DNA of 64,000 nt from Nitrospira japonica (GCF_900169565.1 NZ_LT828648.1:3632501-3696500), one strand, 5' to 3'; counted from the first letter of the stretch, positions 17,428-27,479 are shown. The notes: generated from the sequence alone by a model not told the origin. Numbers and translations: made by a program.

Positions 17428-18351
17428 TCACTGCTTATCAGTGAGTGTCGCAAGTAGCCCGGCCGTCTTGCGCAAGGATCGGTTCATCGGGCGAAGTGCC
17501 AACAATCTATTCACAGTCCAGAACGTCAAGCGGTTTGTAAAGGGGCGCAATAAAGGATGGAGCTCAAAAGCTCTATGTACTGGTTGTGCGCTAAATCCAA
17601 CTTTCGTCTTAAACGCGTGGAGTCCTTCGGCACTCGTCCCTGGCTGGATTGAACTTGCACCGTAACTTACAAGCCTTCTACCCTCATGAACTAGGTATTG
17701 CGAAAGTACCGTATACATCAAGATGTCGTTCGGCCTGAATTCCAGGAGCGCATCTCTTGAGAAACAGCCTTCAATCTCGGCCCAATCATCCACTTCGGTA
17801 ATGGACAAAAAGGCCGCCAGCAGGTTGTCCTTCCATGCACCGACGAAGACATGGGCTCGACATTGAGCCCGGACGCTGAAGCGTTTGCGAAAAGCATCTT
17901 CGGTCCCGTCCGCAAGGCCCACGCGCCGCCGCGTATCAGAAAAGGCAGGTAGGCCGTGCTGGATTACATCCTCAGCTGTTAAGGGAGCGACTCTCAATTC
18001 CTTTAACGCGCGCCGCACATTGCGCCGCATGCTTGGAGCAAGTTTTTCAAGCGAATATCCTGGGTCTTCACAGATATAGAGCCATGCGTTAGGCGGATGC
18101 TCAGCGCTAGTTTTCATCAAGTAGCTAGCAACGCCCGCCCGTCCTTGCTTGATGACCCGTCTGACTTCGCCGGGATCGGGAGAGTCCAAACAGAAGGTGG
18201 GCATGCGCCCGAGCGTATGATTCTCAACTTGGACCCAAAATGTCCCATGCGAACCAGTGACAATTCTGGCACCCTGCCGAGATAATATAGACCCGTATTC
18301 AGGCAAAGTGACAGTTGTCCTGCGGCACCTTGCTGTGGATTCAGGAGGCAT
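17428..18351 (-). CDS. GNAT/FemAB-like transferase, divergent
   Basis: The protein has 307 residues. The N-terminal part is short, and the recognisable core is MRRNVRRALKELRVAPLTAED followed by HVFVGAWKDNLLAAFLSITEVDDWAEIEG and a C-terminal YGASSIQPGTSAEGLHAFKTKVGF, the FemAB-type ending (lysine before VGF). It is a likely acyl or aminoacyl transferase for the polymer. It is shorter than a normal FemAB protein, so the first GNAT lobe is reduced. The substrate is unknown. Confidence 0.68.
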   Translation of the reverse strand: MPPESTARCRRTTVTLPEYGSILSRQGARIVTGSHGTFWVQVENHTLGRMPTFCLDSPDPGEVRRVIKQGRAGVASYLMKTSAEHPPNAWLYICEDPGYSLEKLAPSMRRNVRRALKELRVAPLTAEDVIQHGLPAFSDTRRRVGLADGTEDAFRKRFSVRAQCRAHVFVGAWKDNLLAAFLSITEVDDWAEIEGCFSRDALLEFRPNDILMYTVLSQYLVHEGRRLVSYGASSIQPGTSAEGLHAFKTKVGFSAQPVHRAFELHPLLRPFTNRLTFWTVNRLLALRPMNRSLRKTAGLLATLTDKQ

Positions 18352-18404
18352 ACGGCTCGAATTTGAGCTGAGACCGGTCGGTAGATCCCGGGGCTGCGCG
18401 AACT

Positions 18405-19541
18405 TTACAAGCGGCTGTGCAATCGGGATAGCTCTGGGATTGATTCGCCGCCCAGAAGAGACAGATAGACATTGCGAACCTGCTCCGCTATGTGGGAGAG
18501 ACCTAAGCTTGCAACGAGCTCCCGACCATTGCTTCTTTCTCTGGTTTGTAGGATCTCAACTACGGCATCACCAAAGACTCGAGGCTCTCTTGGTACTACC
18601 CGAGAAGGTCTTACATCGGCCAATCTCTCAGCTACGTCACCTACAGGAGTAGAGACGATAGGCAGGTTGCATGCTAGGGCCTCCTTAACCATATTGGGGG
18701 ACCCCTCTACGAGACTGGCGAATAGAAGAACGTCGGACGCTCGATAGTACAGTGGCATCCGAGATGGTTCGACATTCGAGATGATCTTTAACTCGGCAGT
18801 GGGAACTTGACGTCGTACATTCGCCATCGCGGCTTCGACGAGTTCAAGCCCTTTCAGTTTCTCCCGGTCTCCCCCTATGCTAAAGAGAGCAATAGGTCGA
18901 TCTAGGTCCCATCCTAACTCTTTGCGAGCTAGATGTTGTGGTCCGGGCTTGAATAGTTCGAGGTCAACTCCATCCGGTATGACGAATGCTCGACGCCGCC
19001 ACCATAAAGTTTGGTGCAACTCTTCACTTACGCAGATTACTTCAGAAGCCCACACAGCGGCCAAATTGGACAGCAGGAATCCGAGATACTGACGCAACAA
19101 GGGAATTTGTGGTCGGAGTAGCAGATCTCCTCCGCAAAAAGTTACTACGGACGGCCTCCCCGACAATGTCGACATAAAGCCCACGATAGTTCCATTTCTG
19201 CCATGAATGACATCTGGCTTAATGCTGTCAATCAGCCGTCTTAGCTTCAACCATTTCTTGAAGCACTGACTCAACGAAAGACTGGTTCCAACGTCAAACG
19301 TTGTTATCCTTACTCCCACATTTTCCAGAGAGTTTACCTGGCGATCGACAAACACACCTGCTGGAGAGCATTGTTTTTTCACACCCCAGTGATTGGATAC
19401 AACTAGTACATGTATCTCACGTGCGGGTATGGCCTGTTCGTCCCAGCCAACCTGCGATGATACGGCGATCCCTTCGTCCACAGATGATAGGCTCAGCGTA
19501 CTTTCACTGTTCTTGGACACGTGTTGATTAGTGTACGGCAT
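18405..19541 (-). CDS. GT-B glycosyltransferase (family 4 type)
   Basis: The protein has 378 residues from the ATG chosen; a TTG 108 bp further upstream keeps the frame open and would overlap the amidotransferase gene, and neither start has a clear ribosome-binding site. The N-terminal Rossmann domain starts at IHVLVVSNHWG, with DVIHGRNGTIVGF and VIPDGVDLELF. The C-terminal donor domain contains IGGDREKLKGLELV and the GT4 signature region ASLVEGSPNMVKEALACNLP with the acidic EGSPNxxxEA pattern. It adds a sugar from an NDP donor. Confidence 0.88.
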   Translation of the reverse strand: MPYTNQHVSKNSESTLSLSSVDEGIAVSSQVGWDEQAIPAREIHVLVVSNHWGVKKQCSPAGVFVDRQVNSLENVGVRITTFDVGTSLSLSQCFKKWLKLRRLIDSIKPDVIHGRNGTIVGFMSTLSGRPSVVTFCGGDLLLRPQIPLLRQYLGFLLSNLAAVWASEVICVSEELHQTLWWRRRAFVIPDGVDLELFKPGPQHLARKELGWDLDRPIALFSIGGDREKLKGLELVEAAMANVRRQVPTAELKIISNVEPSRMPLYYRASDVLLFASLVEGSPNMVKEALACNLPIVSTPVGDVAERLADVRPSRVVPREPRVFGDAVVEILQTRERSNGRELVASLGLSHIAEQVRNVYLSLLGGESIPELSRLHSRL

Positions 19542-19630
19542 AGTTTGACGAATGGAGCCACAAGGGCGATTTGCAAATCTACGAGTCAGAAGGAGAGCAA
19601 GACCCTCAGGCCCGCAGGCAATTAGTTGAC

Positions 19631-21583
19631 CTAGTTCAAATTGAGGCAAGGCACGGACATCGCCGGAAATTGATCGGGCTTTCGGCTTATTGCCAGTTGC
19701 AAGGAAAGTAGCATGATGATTCGTTGGTACAGTCCTTGTCGCGAAGTGTCGTGAGACTGTTTCCCATCACAGAAACCCTCGATGATGGGGCGATAGACCT
19801 CAGGCCTGAAGAACTCGGAAATCCGGCTGGCTCGACCGAGGAGTGCCTCCTTTAGCCGTGTTTTAAAATCGGCATCGACCCACCTGTCGACCGGTACTCC
19901 GAATCCACACTTGGACTTTCGAGCAACGGCAGGAGGTAGCCATCGCTTGGCAACTTCACGCAAGATGATCTTGCAAGTTTTGCCATGCACTTTGAGGTGG
20001 TAGGGAAGGCAGAGGCCGAGCGCAAAGAGATCTTCGTCCAGCATCGGCACCCTGACCTCAAGACTTTCCTTCATGCTCGCGTTGTCAACCTTGAACAGAA
20101 AGTCGTTACAAAGCACCAAGCGGACATTGACCTCGGTCGCAAGCGCAGACAATCGTTCAATTCTTGACGGTGTCTTGCGAAAGACATAATCCCATCGCGG
20201 TTCAAACAAGCGTCTGATCGAATCGACTTTACCCTCGTCCCAAGACAAACGCTGCAGCTCCTTACCGCGAATCCATGAATAAAGATCCTGGATGATGGCG
20301 ATATCGTCAACGCCAGAAAATTCACGCAGTCGGCTCGGGATGTGTGGGGGGATTAAGCAGAGCCGGGAAAATGGAGTCAATACAGCGGCCCCGGCCCACC
20401 ACATCGGCGAAGGGATGAGCTGGAGTCGGGCAATCCTAGCGAGTTGCCAGTAGAGATTGTAGCCGCCGAATCCCTCGTCGCCTCCATCTCCCGAAAGCGC
20501 TACGGTTACATGTTGTCGCATAAGCCGGCACACGGCGTTCAGGGCGAAGATCGACGTATCGGCAAATGGCTGGCCCGCATGCGACAGCAGATTCGTAATA
20601 CGGGTCCAAGTTCCTTTTTCTCCATCCATGTCGAGGACGGTGTGATCACTTCCGATATGGTTCGCGACCGATTTCGCTGCCCAGGTTTCGTCATAGGCGT
20701 CGTCAGAAAAACGCACGTTGAAGGTTTGTAGCCCTCCGCCGATGGCTTGCTGTGCCGCGGTGCTGACAAGGGAAGAATCGATGCCCCCGCTTAAGAGGCA
20801 GCCGAGCGGAACGTCGCTATCCAACTGCCGCTCGACCGACGAACGCAGCAGACCTTCTACCCTCCCGGCTACTTCGTCTGTTTGCATCGTCGGATCGGGC
20901 GCGACTGTCCAACGATGATGGCGCTTAATCCTCCATGTGACTTTCTGATGTTCCATCCGTGCCTCGAGGAGTTCACCTGCGTCGAGCGCCCGGATGCCTC
21001 GGTAGAATGTCTCCGGCGCCGGAATATAGAACAGTGCCGCATAGTCGTAGACCGCCTGCCTATCGATCCGAAGATCCATACCAGGCAGGTTTCGCAGTGC
21101 ATTGATTTCGCTTGCAAAGGAGAGCCGCTCTTCTTCGGGTGCGTAAAAGAGGGGTTTGATGCCGAAGCGATCCCGGGTGAGTACCAGACTATGGGATCGA
21201 GTATCATAGAGTGCGATCGCAAACATTCCACGAAGGACATTGACAAACTCCGTTCCCATCTCCTCATACAAATATGGGATGATTTCCGAGTCGGAATGCC
21301 CTGTGAAGCGATACCCTTTCCCCTCCAACCGCCGGCGCAGTTCACGATGGTTATAGATCTCTCCATTGAACACCGACCAGATGGTTCCACCCGCGTTGCT
21401 CATCGGCTGCTTGCCTGCAGGAGACAAATCAATGATGCTCAGTCGTGTGTGCACCAGTGTGGCATCCGGCAGCGATAACAGACCGTCACCATCCGGGCCC
21501 CTATGGCGCAAGGCTCGCACCATGCTCCGAGCCACTACTTCTGCATTTTCCCGATGCCCAATCCATCCCCCGATGCCGCACAT
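19631..21583 (-). CDS. asnB: Exosortase-locus amidotransferase 1 (AsnB-like)
   Basis: The protein has 650 residues. It starts at MCGIGGWIG so that Cys2 is the glutaminase nucleophile; an upstream open stretch lies in the neighbouring gene and is ignored. HRGPDGDG, FNGEIYNHRELR and SDSEIIPYLYE mark the glutaminase domain. LSGGIDSSLVSTAA is the PP-loop for ATP, and SGDGGDEGFGGY follows in the synthetase domain. Such AsnB homologues are regular members of exosortase/PEP-CTERM loci and probably amidate a carboxyl group on the polysaccharide (for example a uronic acid). The gene begins 1 base after the stop of the GT4 gene. Confidence 0.92.
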   Translation of the reverse strand: MCGIGGWIGHRENAEVVARSMVRALRHRGPDGDGLLSLPDATLVHTRLSIIDLSPAGKQPMSNAGGTIWSVFNGEIYNHRELRRRLEGKGYRFTGHSDSEIIPYLYEEMGTEFVNVLRGMFAIALYDTRSHSLVLTRDRFGIKPLFYAPEEERLSFASEINALRNLPGMDLRIDRQAVYDYAALFYIPAPETFYRGIRALDAGELLEARMEHQKVTWRIKRHHRWTVAPDPTMQTDEVAGRVEGLLRSSVERQLDSDVPLGCLLSGGIDSSLVSTAAQQAIGGGLQTFNVRFSDDAYDETWAAKSVANHIGSDHTVLDMDGEKGTWTRITNLLSHAGQPFADTSIFALNAVCRLMRQHVTVALSGDGGDEGFGGYNLYWQLARIARLQLIPSPMWWAGAAVLTPFSRLCLIPPHIPSRLREFSGVDDIAIIQDLYSWIRGKELQRLSWDEGKVDSIRRLFEPRWDYVFRKTPSRIERLSALATEVNVRLVLCNDFLFKVDNASMKESLEVRVPMLDEDLFALGLCLPYHLKVHGKTCKIILREVAKRWLPPAVARKSKCGFGVPVDRWVDADFKTRLKEALLGRASRISEFFRPEVYRPIIEGFCDGKQSHDTSRQGLYQRIIMLLSLQLAISRKPDQFPAMSVPCLNLN

Positions 21584-21584
21584 C

Positions 21585-22715
21585 TCATTCGTCCTTCCAA
21601 CCGGCCGCTTTATAGGCATCCAGCGTACGCGAGACGAGTCCATGAACGCTGAAATCCCGTTCCGCCCTTGCACGAGCATTTTCACCCATCGACTGACAGA
21701 GCAGTTGGTCCGTGAGTAGTGCGGCCGCGCGGTCGGCCAGAGCGGCATCGTCCCCAGGCGACACGACGAAGCCCGACGCGCCGTTCTCGATCAAATGCCT
21801 AACATCTCCCGCATCGGTCGCCACCACTGCTCTTCCTGCAGCCATAGCCTCCATTACGACATTCGGACATCCTTCTGCGTCAGAGGTATGGACCAGAAAG
21901 TTCGCCTTTGCCAAGAGCGTCGGAATGTCACGCACCGCTCCAAGAAACTCCAGGCAATCGGCCACGTGGAGTTCTTGCGCCTGCCCTTCTAGCATCTTGC
22001 GTAAGGGTCCCTCCCCTGCGACTTGAACCATGAATCGAAGCTTCCTTCGTTTCAGTTCCCGTACCATCGTCAACAACCGATCCCATCGCTTGATGGGCAG
22101 AAGAGACCCCACACTCAGAATAAGCGGCACTCCGCCTAACGGTGGCGGCACCTTGCTAAAGAGGTCCAGATCGACGCCATTGCGAACAACCGACAGTGTC
22201 CCGGGACGAAATATGCCAGTCGAGCGCCAGATGGTTTCTGCAGCTTGCAGATTGTTGGAGATGTGATGACGAGGAAACAGCGAACTCAACCTACCGAGCC
22301 ACGGACCAGCCTTATTTTGTTCGAAGAGAAAATTGCTCCGGATAGATCCAAGACAGATAGCCTGTGTACCTACGGCGGCGTAATACGCCGCAAAGTTCGT
22401 ATAAAAGGAATAAGAATGAATCACTTCCGGACTCAGTCGTCTCACGAGCGATCGACAATAGGACAGTTTGGCAGATGCGCCTGCTCCCGTCGGAACCGGA
22501 TGGATGGGAACCTCCAGCGCGGCAAGGTCTGAAAGATAGATGTCGTTTGGACTTGGGTTCCAGAGCATCACTGCCGGCCGATACCGCTTCCGATCGAGAA
22601 TCCGGAGGAGGTAGCACAGTTGACGCTCGAGACCTCCGCGTCCCAATTGTCCGACAAGATAGAGAAGTCGGCATGAGTGAGGCCGTAATTGAGGATCGCC
22701 AAATTCCATCATCAT
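21585..22715 (-). CDS. GT-B glycosyltransferase (family 4)
   Basis: The protein has 376 residues. The N-terminus has LLYLVGQLGRGGLERQLCYLL (acceptor-domain Gly loop), then VVRNGVDLDLF and ILSVGSLLPIKRWDRLL. The donor site is SDAEGCPNVVMEAMAAGRAVVATDAGD, the canonical EGxxNxxxEAMA of family 4. It transfers a sugar to the growing lipid-linked chain on the cytoplasmic face. It starts with three consecutive ATG-type codons, and the next gene, an amidotransferase, follows after 1 base. Confidence 0.92.
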   Translation of the reverse strand: MMMEFGDPQLRPHSCRLLYLVGQLGRGGLERQLCYLLRILDRKRYRPAVMLWNPSPNDIYLSDLAALEVPIHPVPTGAGASAKLSYCRSLVRRLSPEVIHSYSFYTNFAAYYAAVGTQAICLGSIRSNFLFEQNKAGPWLGRLSSLFPRHHISNNLQAAETIWRSTGIFRPGTLSVVRNGVDLDLFSKVPPPLGGVPLILSVGSLLPIKRWDRLLTMVRELKRRKLRFMVQVAGEGPLRKMLEGQAQELHVADCLEFLGAVRDIPTLLAKANFLVHTSDAEGCPNVVMEAMAAGRAVVATDAGDVRHLIENGASGFVVSPGDDAALADRAAALLTDQLLCQSMGENARARAERDFSVHGLVSRTLDAYKAAGWKDE

Positions 22716-22736
22716 GGAGATTGTACAAATCTACGC

Positions 22737-23969
22737 CTATCCGGCCCCTTGAAGCTCAAGGGACCGCCCGCGTGGAGCCTGCAACACCGCACGATCTGTC
22801 TGGCCCAAGCTCGCTGCGAGTGGTGTGGCCAATGCCACGGTGGCGACCGGCATCATAAAATCGAAATCTCCGCTCTGAACAAACAGCAACGTGTAGATGA
22901 CAAGTGGCTGGGAAAATGGACCTTCTGGTGTGGATCCTAGATCTTCAAGGAAGGTCACACGAGCTGCCTGCAACAAATAGCAAGAGAACAACACTAGAGG
23001 AATGATTCCTGAAGCTTGAGCAAGGAAGAGAAGACAATTGTGGGGTGTAAGATAGCGGCCCGTGTCCACCATTGCACCTGTATGAGATTCCCCGACCCCT
23101 ACCAACGGGGAACCAACAAAACTCTCTAGCACCAATGGCCATACCGCTAAACGACCTGTTTCCTCCGTACCCCTTGCCCCATACGAGCGGACAGCTTCCC
23201 CAAAGAGGCCAAGCTCGACTACGATCCCGGTCAGGCACGCCAGCATAAGGATCGGGAGTAAACCGTGTTTCAACAGATGACGGCCTGCGATGAGGATCGC
23301 CACGACCACCGCGACCAGAGTAGCCCGACTCACAGCTAGCGTGACCATATACAGACAAACAGAAGCCGCAAGCCAGGAAAAGAGGCGAGCAAGGTTCCGC
23401 TTCGTGAGAAATGCGAGCACCGAAAAATACACGGCGCAGAATCCATACCATTCTGCCATTGAGTTGGGATTGGCATAACCCACGGCCCTATCCAACCCTA
23501 GCCGCTGATAGCCTCCAGCTAGGGCGAAAATTTGGATGAAGGGGATAAAAGCTATCCCAATAAAGAACGCGGCCCAGGCAAATCTCCGGAGAAAATTGGT
23601 CTTTAGCGCAAGAGATTGAACAACTAGAAGTGTGATCCCCCACAAGATGAACGAACGAACCGTGCCGAGCAATGGCTCGTCATGGACTACTAGTTGAATT
23701 AATACATATGTGGCCGCGCAGCTCAGCGGAAAAGCTGCAAGGTGGATCACGGTTAGAAATCGGAAGCGTAGTTGAAAGACACACAAGATCAGAAGAAGAA
23801 GCAAGAAGCCCGTCCCGAGGTTGCTGACGAACAGGCCGAATGCCGCGCCCAAAAGCGTATAGAAGAGATACGTGTAATAACCCACTTCAGTAAGGATCGA
23901 AGGCACCGGAGTGGGCTGATTCCAAGCAGAAGCGCCTTCCTCATCGAATGGAGTAGAAGAGTGAGTCAT
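22737..23969 (-). CDS. O-antigen ligase / Wzy-like polymerase
   Basis: The protein has 410 residues with about ten membrane helices. The large periplasmic loop contains GARGTEETGRLAVWPLVLESFVGSP, GVGESHTGAM and the His in LTPHNCLLFLAQ, which is the Wzy_C/WaaL hallmark (G..R...W..........G.G....... H N). Enzymes of this family polymerise or ligate lipid-linked glycans in the periplasm. Its presence beside an ABC-type exporter is unusual. Its start overlaps the upstream GT4 stop by 4 bases (ATGA). Confidence 0.85.
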   Translation of the reverse strand: MTHSSTPFDEEGASAWNQPTPVPSILTEVGYYTYLFYTLLGAAFGLFVSNLGTGFLLLLLILCVFQLRFRFLTVIHLAAFPLSCAATYVLIQLVVHDEPLLGTVRSFILWGITLLVVQSLALKTNFLRRFAWAAFFIGIAFIPFIQIFALAGGYQRLGLDRAVGYANPNSMAEWYGFCAVYFSVLAFLTKRNLARLFSWLAASVCLYMVTLAVSRATLVAVVVAILIAGRHLLKHGLLPILMLACLTGIVVELGLFGEAVRSYGARGTEETGRLAVWPLVLESFVGSPLVGVGESHTGAMVDTGRYLTPHNCLLFLAQASGIIPLVLFSCYLLQAARVTFLEDLGSTPEGPFSQPLVIYTLLFVQSGDFDFMMPVATVALATPLAASLGQTDRAVLQAPRGRSLELQGAG

Positions 23970-25153
23970 TCTTTCACTCCCAAGCGCGAGGTGAGGACAT
24001 GCTCCAATCGTTCAGCACTTGCGGCCCAGCTATAATGTGTCCTTACGTACTCGACGCCAAAAGCACCGTTCAACTTCAAGGTTGCTCGATCTGCCATCAG
24101 CTTCCGCAAACAGGATGTCAGAGAATCATGTGACTGCTGTTCGAACAAATGGCCGCACCCCGCTTCCGCCAGCAACTTGTTTCCTCCAACGTCCGACCCA
24201 AGAAATGGGATCCCGCATGCCAACGCCTCGACGATGGCATTGGAGAAATTTTCATACCGGCTTGGCATCACGAGGAGGTCCATGGCGCGATACCAGTCTG
24301 CGAGTCGACCATGCGGGACGTCAGGTTCAAGGTGTACGAGCCCTCGAGCCAATTCGCATCTGAGGATGGCTCTGATTGCGCTCTCCTCTTCTCCGCTCCC
24401 CACAATTAAGAGTCGAGCATGTGGGGAAACGCGGGCAACCTCGCGGAACGCCGTTGCCAGCAGGTCGACCCCTTTGATGTGTATCAGCCTACCGACATAG
24501 CCGATAACGGAGCACTCCTCTGCCCATCCAAGGCTCTGACGAACCGAACGGGAATTCGGGAAAAATGTTCGGCTATCCACTCCCAGCGGGATTTCGATTG
24601 CGTGGTCGCCGAGAAACGTTCGGATTTGCACCAAGGCATCCCCGTTGGCGCACACCGCGTGCACTTGCCGCAAGACGGGGGCGAGTTCCTGGGATACAGG
24701 TCCCGGTAATCGGAGCACTGTTGGTCGAAATCGCGAAGCCAGGCGGGCGAGTTTCGAGCTACCATGCACATAGATAGCGTCAAACTCAGCCCAGCGGTTT
24801 GCGAAGACGTGTTCGGCACGTCGCTGAAATCGGCTTTCGTGCCACCGATGTATGCGCCAACAGATCCCTCCGCGCATCCGGTCCCACTGGTGTTTGAGCA
24901 GACTTGTCGATGGAATCCATGATCCGATCGACAGTAGTTGCGCTTGGCCAAATTGTCGGGACCACCACCCTGCCAGTGGAATCGGTGTGACGCCAGGCGG
25001 CAGACTGAAGGGGTACTGCCCGCTGGGATTGGCAACAAAGGCGGCCGTGACTCGATGTCCTCTGGTGCTGAACGCGGAGAAAAGGTTGCGCGTAAAGTTT
25101 TCTCCACCGCCTCGGAGCACCCCCAACTCAGAATGGAGAACGAGAATGTTCAT
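23966..25153 (-). CDS. GT-B glycosyltransferase (family 4)
   Basis: The protein has 395 residues. HSELGVLRGGGENFTRNLF is the Gly-rich acceptor loop; GYVGRLIHIKGVDLL starts the donor domain; MPSRYENFSNAIVEALACGIP carries the family-4 acidic motif. It has an Arg-rich middle part (QRRAEHVFANRW), common in membrane-associated GTs. It is linked to the Wzy-like gene by a 4-base overlap and follows the SGNH gene by 6 bp. Confidence 0.9.
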   Translation of the reverse strand: MNILVLHSELGVLRGGGENFTRNLFSAFSTRGHRVTAAFVANPSGQYPFSLPPGVTPIPLAGWWSRQFGQAQLLSIGSWIPSTSLLKHQWDRMRGGICWRIHRWHESRFQRRAEHVFANRWAEFDAIYVHGSSKLARLASRFRPTVLRLPGPVSQELAPVLRQVHAVCANGDALVQIRTFLGDHAIEIPLGVDSRTFFPNSRSVRQSLGWAEECSVIGYVGRLIHIKGVDLLATAFREVARVSPHARLLIVGSGEEESAIRAILRCELARGLVHLEPDVPHGRLADWYRAMDLLVMPSRYENFSNAIVEALACGIPFLGSDVGGNKLLAEAGCGHLFEQQSHDSLTSCLRKLMADRATLKLNGAFGVEYVRTHYSWAASAERLEHVLTSRLGVKE

Positions 25154-25159
25154 GAGGTC

Positions 25160-26383
25160 TTATCGCTCGCTCTTGCTTAAGGGCACGAGATCGTTGTTGT
25201 GAAGGAAGGCAAATAGTTCTTCTGCCGCTAGTCGATGCCCCTCATGATTCCAATGACCGCCCTGACTTGATCCAAAGCCGTGTAGAAACACTCCCGTCTT
25301 ATGATGATAGTCTCGAAAGATCGGCATGAGCTTCAGCATCATGATGCCTTCCTGTTGTGACAGTTCATCGAGAATGCGATCCGGCTGGTCGAAATCAAAC
25401 AGGTCGCCATACTTATCAGTTAGTTCCTTTGCCTTATGAGGGTGAACCTGTTCCGCATTGGACAGAGTAACAAGGAGGAACCTGCCACCATCCCCTTCGA
25501 CCGACGCTTTGAACTCGTGAATGATGCCCTTAGTGATGGCCACAGCCTCCTGCCATCGCGAACTCATCTCAGGGCGATAGATGTTGAGGTCAGAGAACTC
25601 GTCAGGTTGGATCGTGTTGGTTCTGACATCGCTACCTGACGTGCGTCCTTCGAAGTTCATGTGCCGCAGCTGCTCTCTGAGGAGAAATGCCCGCTCGGAC
25701 ACCAGGCTCACGAAGTAGGAATGACGCGCCAAAGCCTGAAACACGCGCTTCGTCAGCGTGAGGTTATGTTCGTACTCTTCGAAGAGCGAACGGTCCAAGA
25801 CGAGATTCTTGTTGAGGTCAAACTTAAAATAAAATGAAATGTTGTCTTGATTCAGATATCTCGAGTTGTCATGAAAGTCGTTGATGGTCGTAAAGGCGAG
25901 GACAACCAAGTCCGGGTCATATTTGGCACCGAAGTTCAAATACCTCATGTACGCATCGGCGGTTCCAAATCCTGATTGCCCGAGTGCAAGCACCTCAAAG
26001 GATTCGGATCGTGCATGCTCATTCAGCTTGCGCTCCAAAATGGCGGAGAATGAATCAGCCAGCGGGACTTGCAAAGCTTCGACGTAAGAATCTCCGAAGA
26101 CGAGAATACGAAACGTCCCTGCCGGCTTGCCATACGTCCGCTCGTAATCGCGAAATCCGTGCGAATTGAAATAGCCTTCGGAATACCCTTCCTTTGTATG
26201 GCGATAGAATGCATTGGGAATATAGGTCGTCCCTAGCTGAGGGATGAACCGGAGATTGGATCTTGTATTGATCTGCACCACAGCCAATCCGGTCTCAATC
26301 GTCACCCCAAGCAAGACCAGGGCGACAAGACACAGCGCTAAGCCAGCCGCGATTTTTCGTGGTAGAAAGGCCCGTGTGATCAT
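25160..26383 (-). CDS. Membrane-anchored SGNH/GDSL hydrolase
   Basis: The protein has 407 residues. One N-terminal helix (IAAGLALCLVALVLLGVTI) anchors a periplasmic hydrolase. Block I is VFGDSYVEA (Ser nucleophile at about 99), the Gly block is GQSGFGTADAY, an Asn candidate lies in TTINDFHDN, and the C-terminal HWNHEGHRLAA provides the catalytic His. SGNH enzymes in such loci add or remove O-acetyl groups on polysaccharide. The ATG chosen sits 4 bases after the upstream GT4 stop; the longer open frame would lie inside that gene. Confidence 0.84.
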   Translation of the reverse strand: MITRAFLPRKIAAGLALCLVALVLLGVTIETGLAVVQINTRSNLRFIPQLGTTYIPNAFYRHTKEGYSEGYFNSHGFRDYERTYGKPAGTFRILVFGDSYVEALQVPLADSFSAILERKLNEHARSESFEVLALGQSGFGTADAYMRYLNFGAKYDPDLVVLAFTTINDFHDNSRYLNQDNISFYFKFDLNKNLVLDRSLFEEYEHNLTLTKRVFQALARHSYFVSLVSERAFLLREQLRHMNFEGRTSGSDVRTNTIQPDEFSDLNIYRPEMSSRWQEAVAITKGIIHEFKASVEGDGGRFLLVTLSNAEQVHPHKAKELTDKYGDLFDFDQPDRILDELSQQEGIMMLKLMPIFRDYHHKTGVFLHGFGSSQGGHWNHEGHRLAAEELFAFLHNNDLVPLSKSER

Positions 26384-26387
26384 GTTG

Positions 26388-27479
26388 CTACGCTTGCAAG
26401 GAAGCCCCCGAGACGGCTGCTTCAAAGGCCTCCACGACTGCCGCATCACTGTGATACTGGGTCACGTATCGTTGCGTATGAACGGCGATGTCATCCCGTT
26501 GGTCTGCCGAAGCGATCAGTCGTGTGATGTCCCTTACAGCTCCCACGACACCGTTCGACATCGCACCGAGACCGTATCGTTTGATAATGTCGTCCGGATC
26601 AATCTCCAGACTCACGACAGGAGTTCCGCTGGACCACGCTTGCAGGAATGTGTTGGGAAATCCCTCACTGCTCGACGTTGAAAGAAGCACGGCGGCGTTC
26701 CGAATGATTCCTTCGGCATGTTCAGGCGATACCTGCCCGCAATAGTTGACGTTCGTGAGATCCCGCAGGCGGTTCATGATTTGCTCGCTATAGCCGGCTG
26801 TCGTGCCAAACGTGCTTTGCCCGCCGCAAAGGACGAATCGCAGTGCCGGAGCCTTCCTGGCGATTTCAATCAGCAGGTCTGGCCGCTTGTGTCGGCGCAA
26901 CATGCCTATCCAAGCCACATACTTCTCTCGCATCGCATGGGGCTTTACCGGTGCTCGCGCTCCCGCAATACTTCGTACGATGTATGCCTTGCTGCGCCAT
27001 TTTGTCGGCAGCCCGGAGAGTTGCCGGCCATGTTGCAAAAAGAGTTTCTCGACTTGGGCCAGACCCCAGGCGTACAAAGGCCATAAGCGGCGTCGGCGCG
27101 TGAGGGCTTCACGGGGTTGGATGTCCGTGTCAAACCCCGCGGAAAATATTGTCCGCACGTTGCTTACTCTTGCCAGTTGAACCATAGGGCCCAACAGAGG
27201 CTGGGCGCATCGCAGATAGAACCAATTGGGTCGTTCCGACCTCAAGAATCGGAAAAGGGCTGGGAGGTAGGGTCCAATGCCGATCCCAACATAGTCCACA
27301 CCATCAATCGTTTCCCGTCTTCCTCGTTCCAAACGATGACGCGTTCCGACTTTCACCGACCAACCGGCTGCGGCCAATGCGCGCGCGAGCAACCACTGTT
27401 GGCGTTCGGCACCACCGACTGCGGACGGATCTCCCGATGCGTACTCATGGATGCCGTCATTAACGAAGGCGATCTTCAT
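26388..27479 (-). CDS. GT-B glycosyltransferase (family 4)
   Basis: The protein has 363 residues, starting MKIAFVNDGIHEYASG with the Gly loop AVGGAERQQWLLARAL. The donor side has VAWIGMLRRHKRPDLLIEIA and STSSSEGFPNTFLQAWSSGTP. The GT4 Glu of EGFPN is kept, but the following EA pair reads QA. The start ATG overlaps the stop of amidotransferase 2 (ATGA). The acceptor and donor are unknown. Confidence 0.9.
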   Translation of the reverse strand: MKIAFVNDGIHEYASGDPSAVGGAERQQWLLARALAAAGWSVKVGTRHRLERGRRETIDGVDYVGIGIGPYLPALFRFLRSERPNWFYLRCAQPLLGPMVQLARVSNVRTIFSAGFDTDIQPREALTRRRRLWPLYAWGLAQVEKLFLQHGRQLSGLPTKWRSKAYIVRSIAGARAPVKPHAMREKYVAWIGMLRRHKRPDLLIEIARKAPALRFVLCGGQSTFGTTAGYSEQIMNRLRDLTNVNYCGQVSPEHAEGIIRNAAVLLSTSSSEGFPNTFLQAWSSGTPVVSLEIDPDDIIKRYGLGAMSNGVVGAVRDITRLIASADQRDDIAVHTQRYVTQYHSDAAVVEAFEAAVSGASLQA

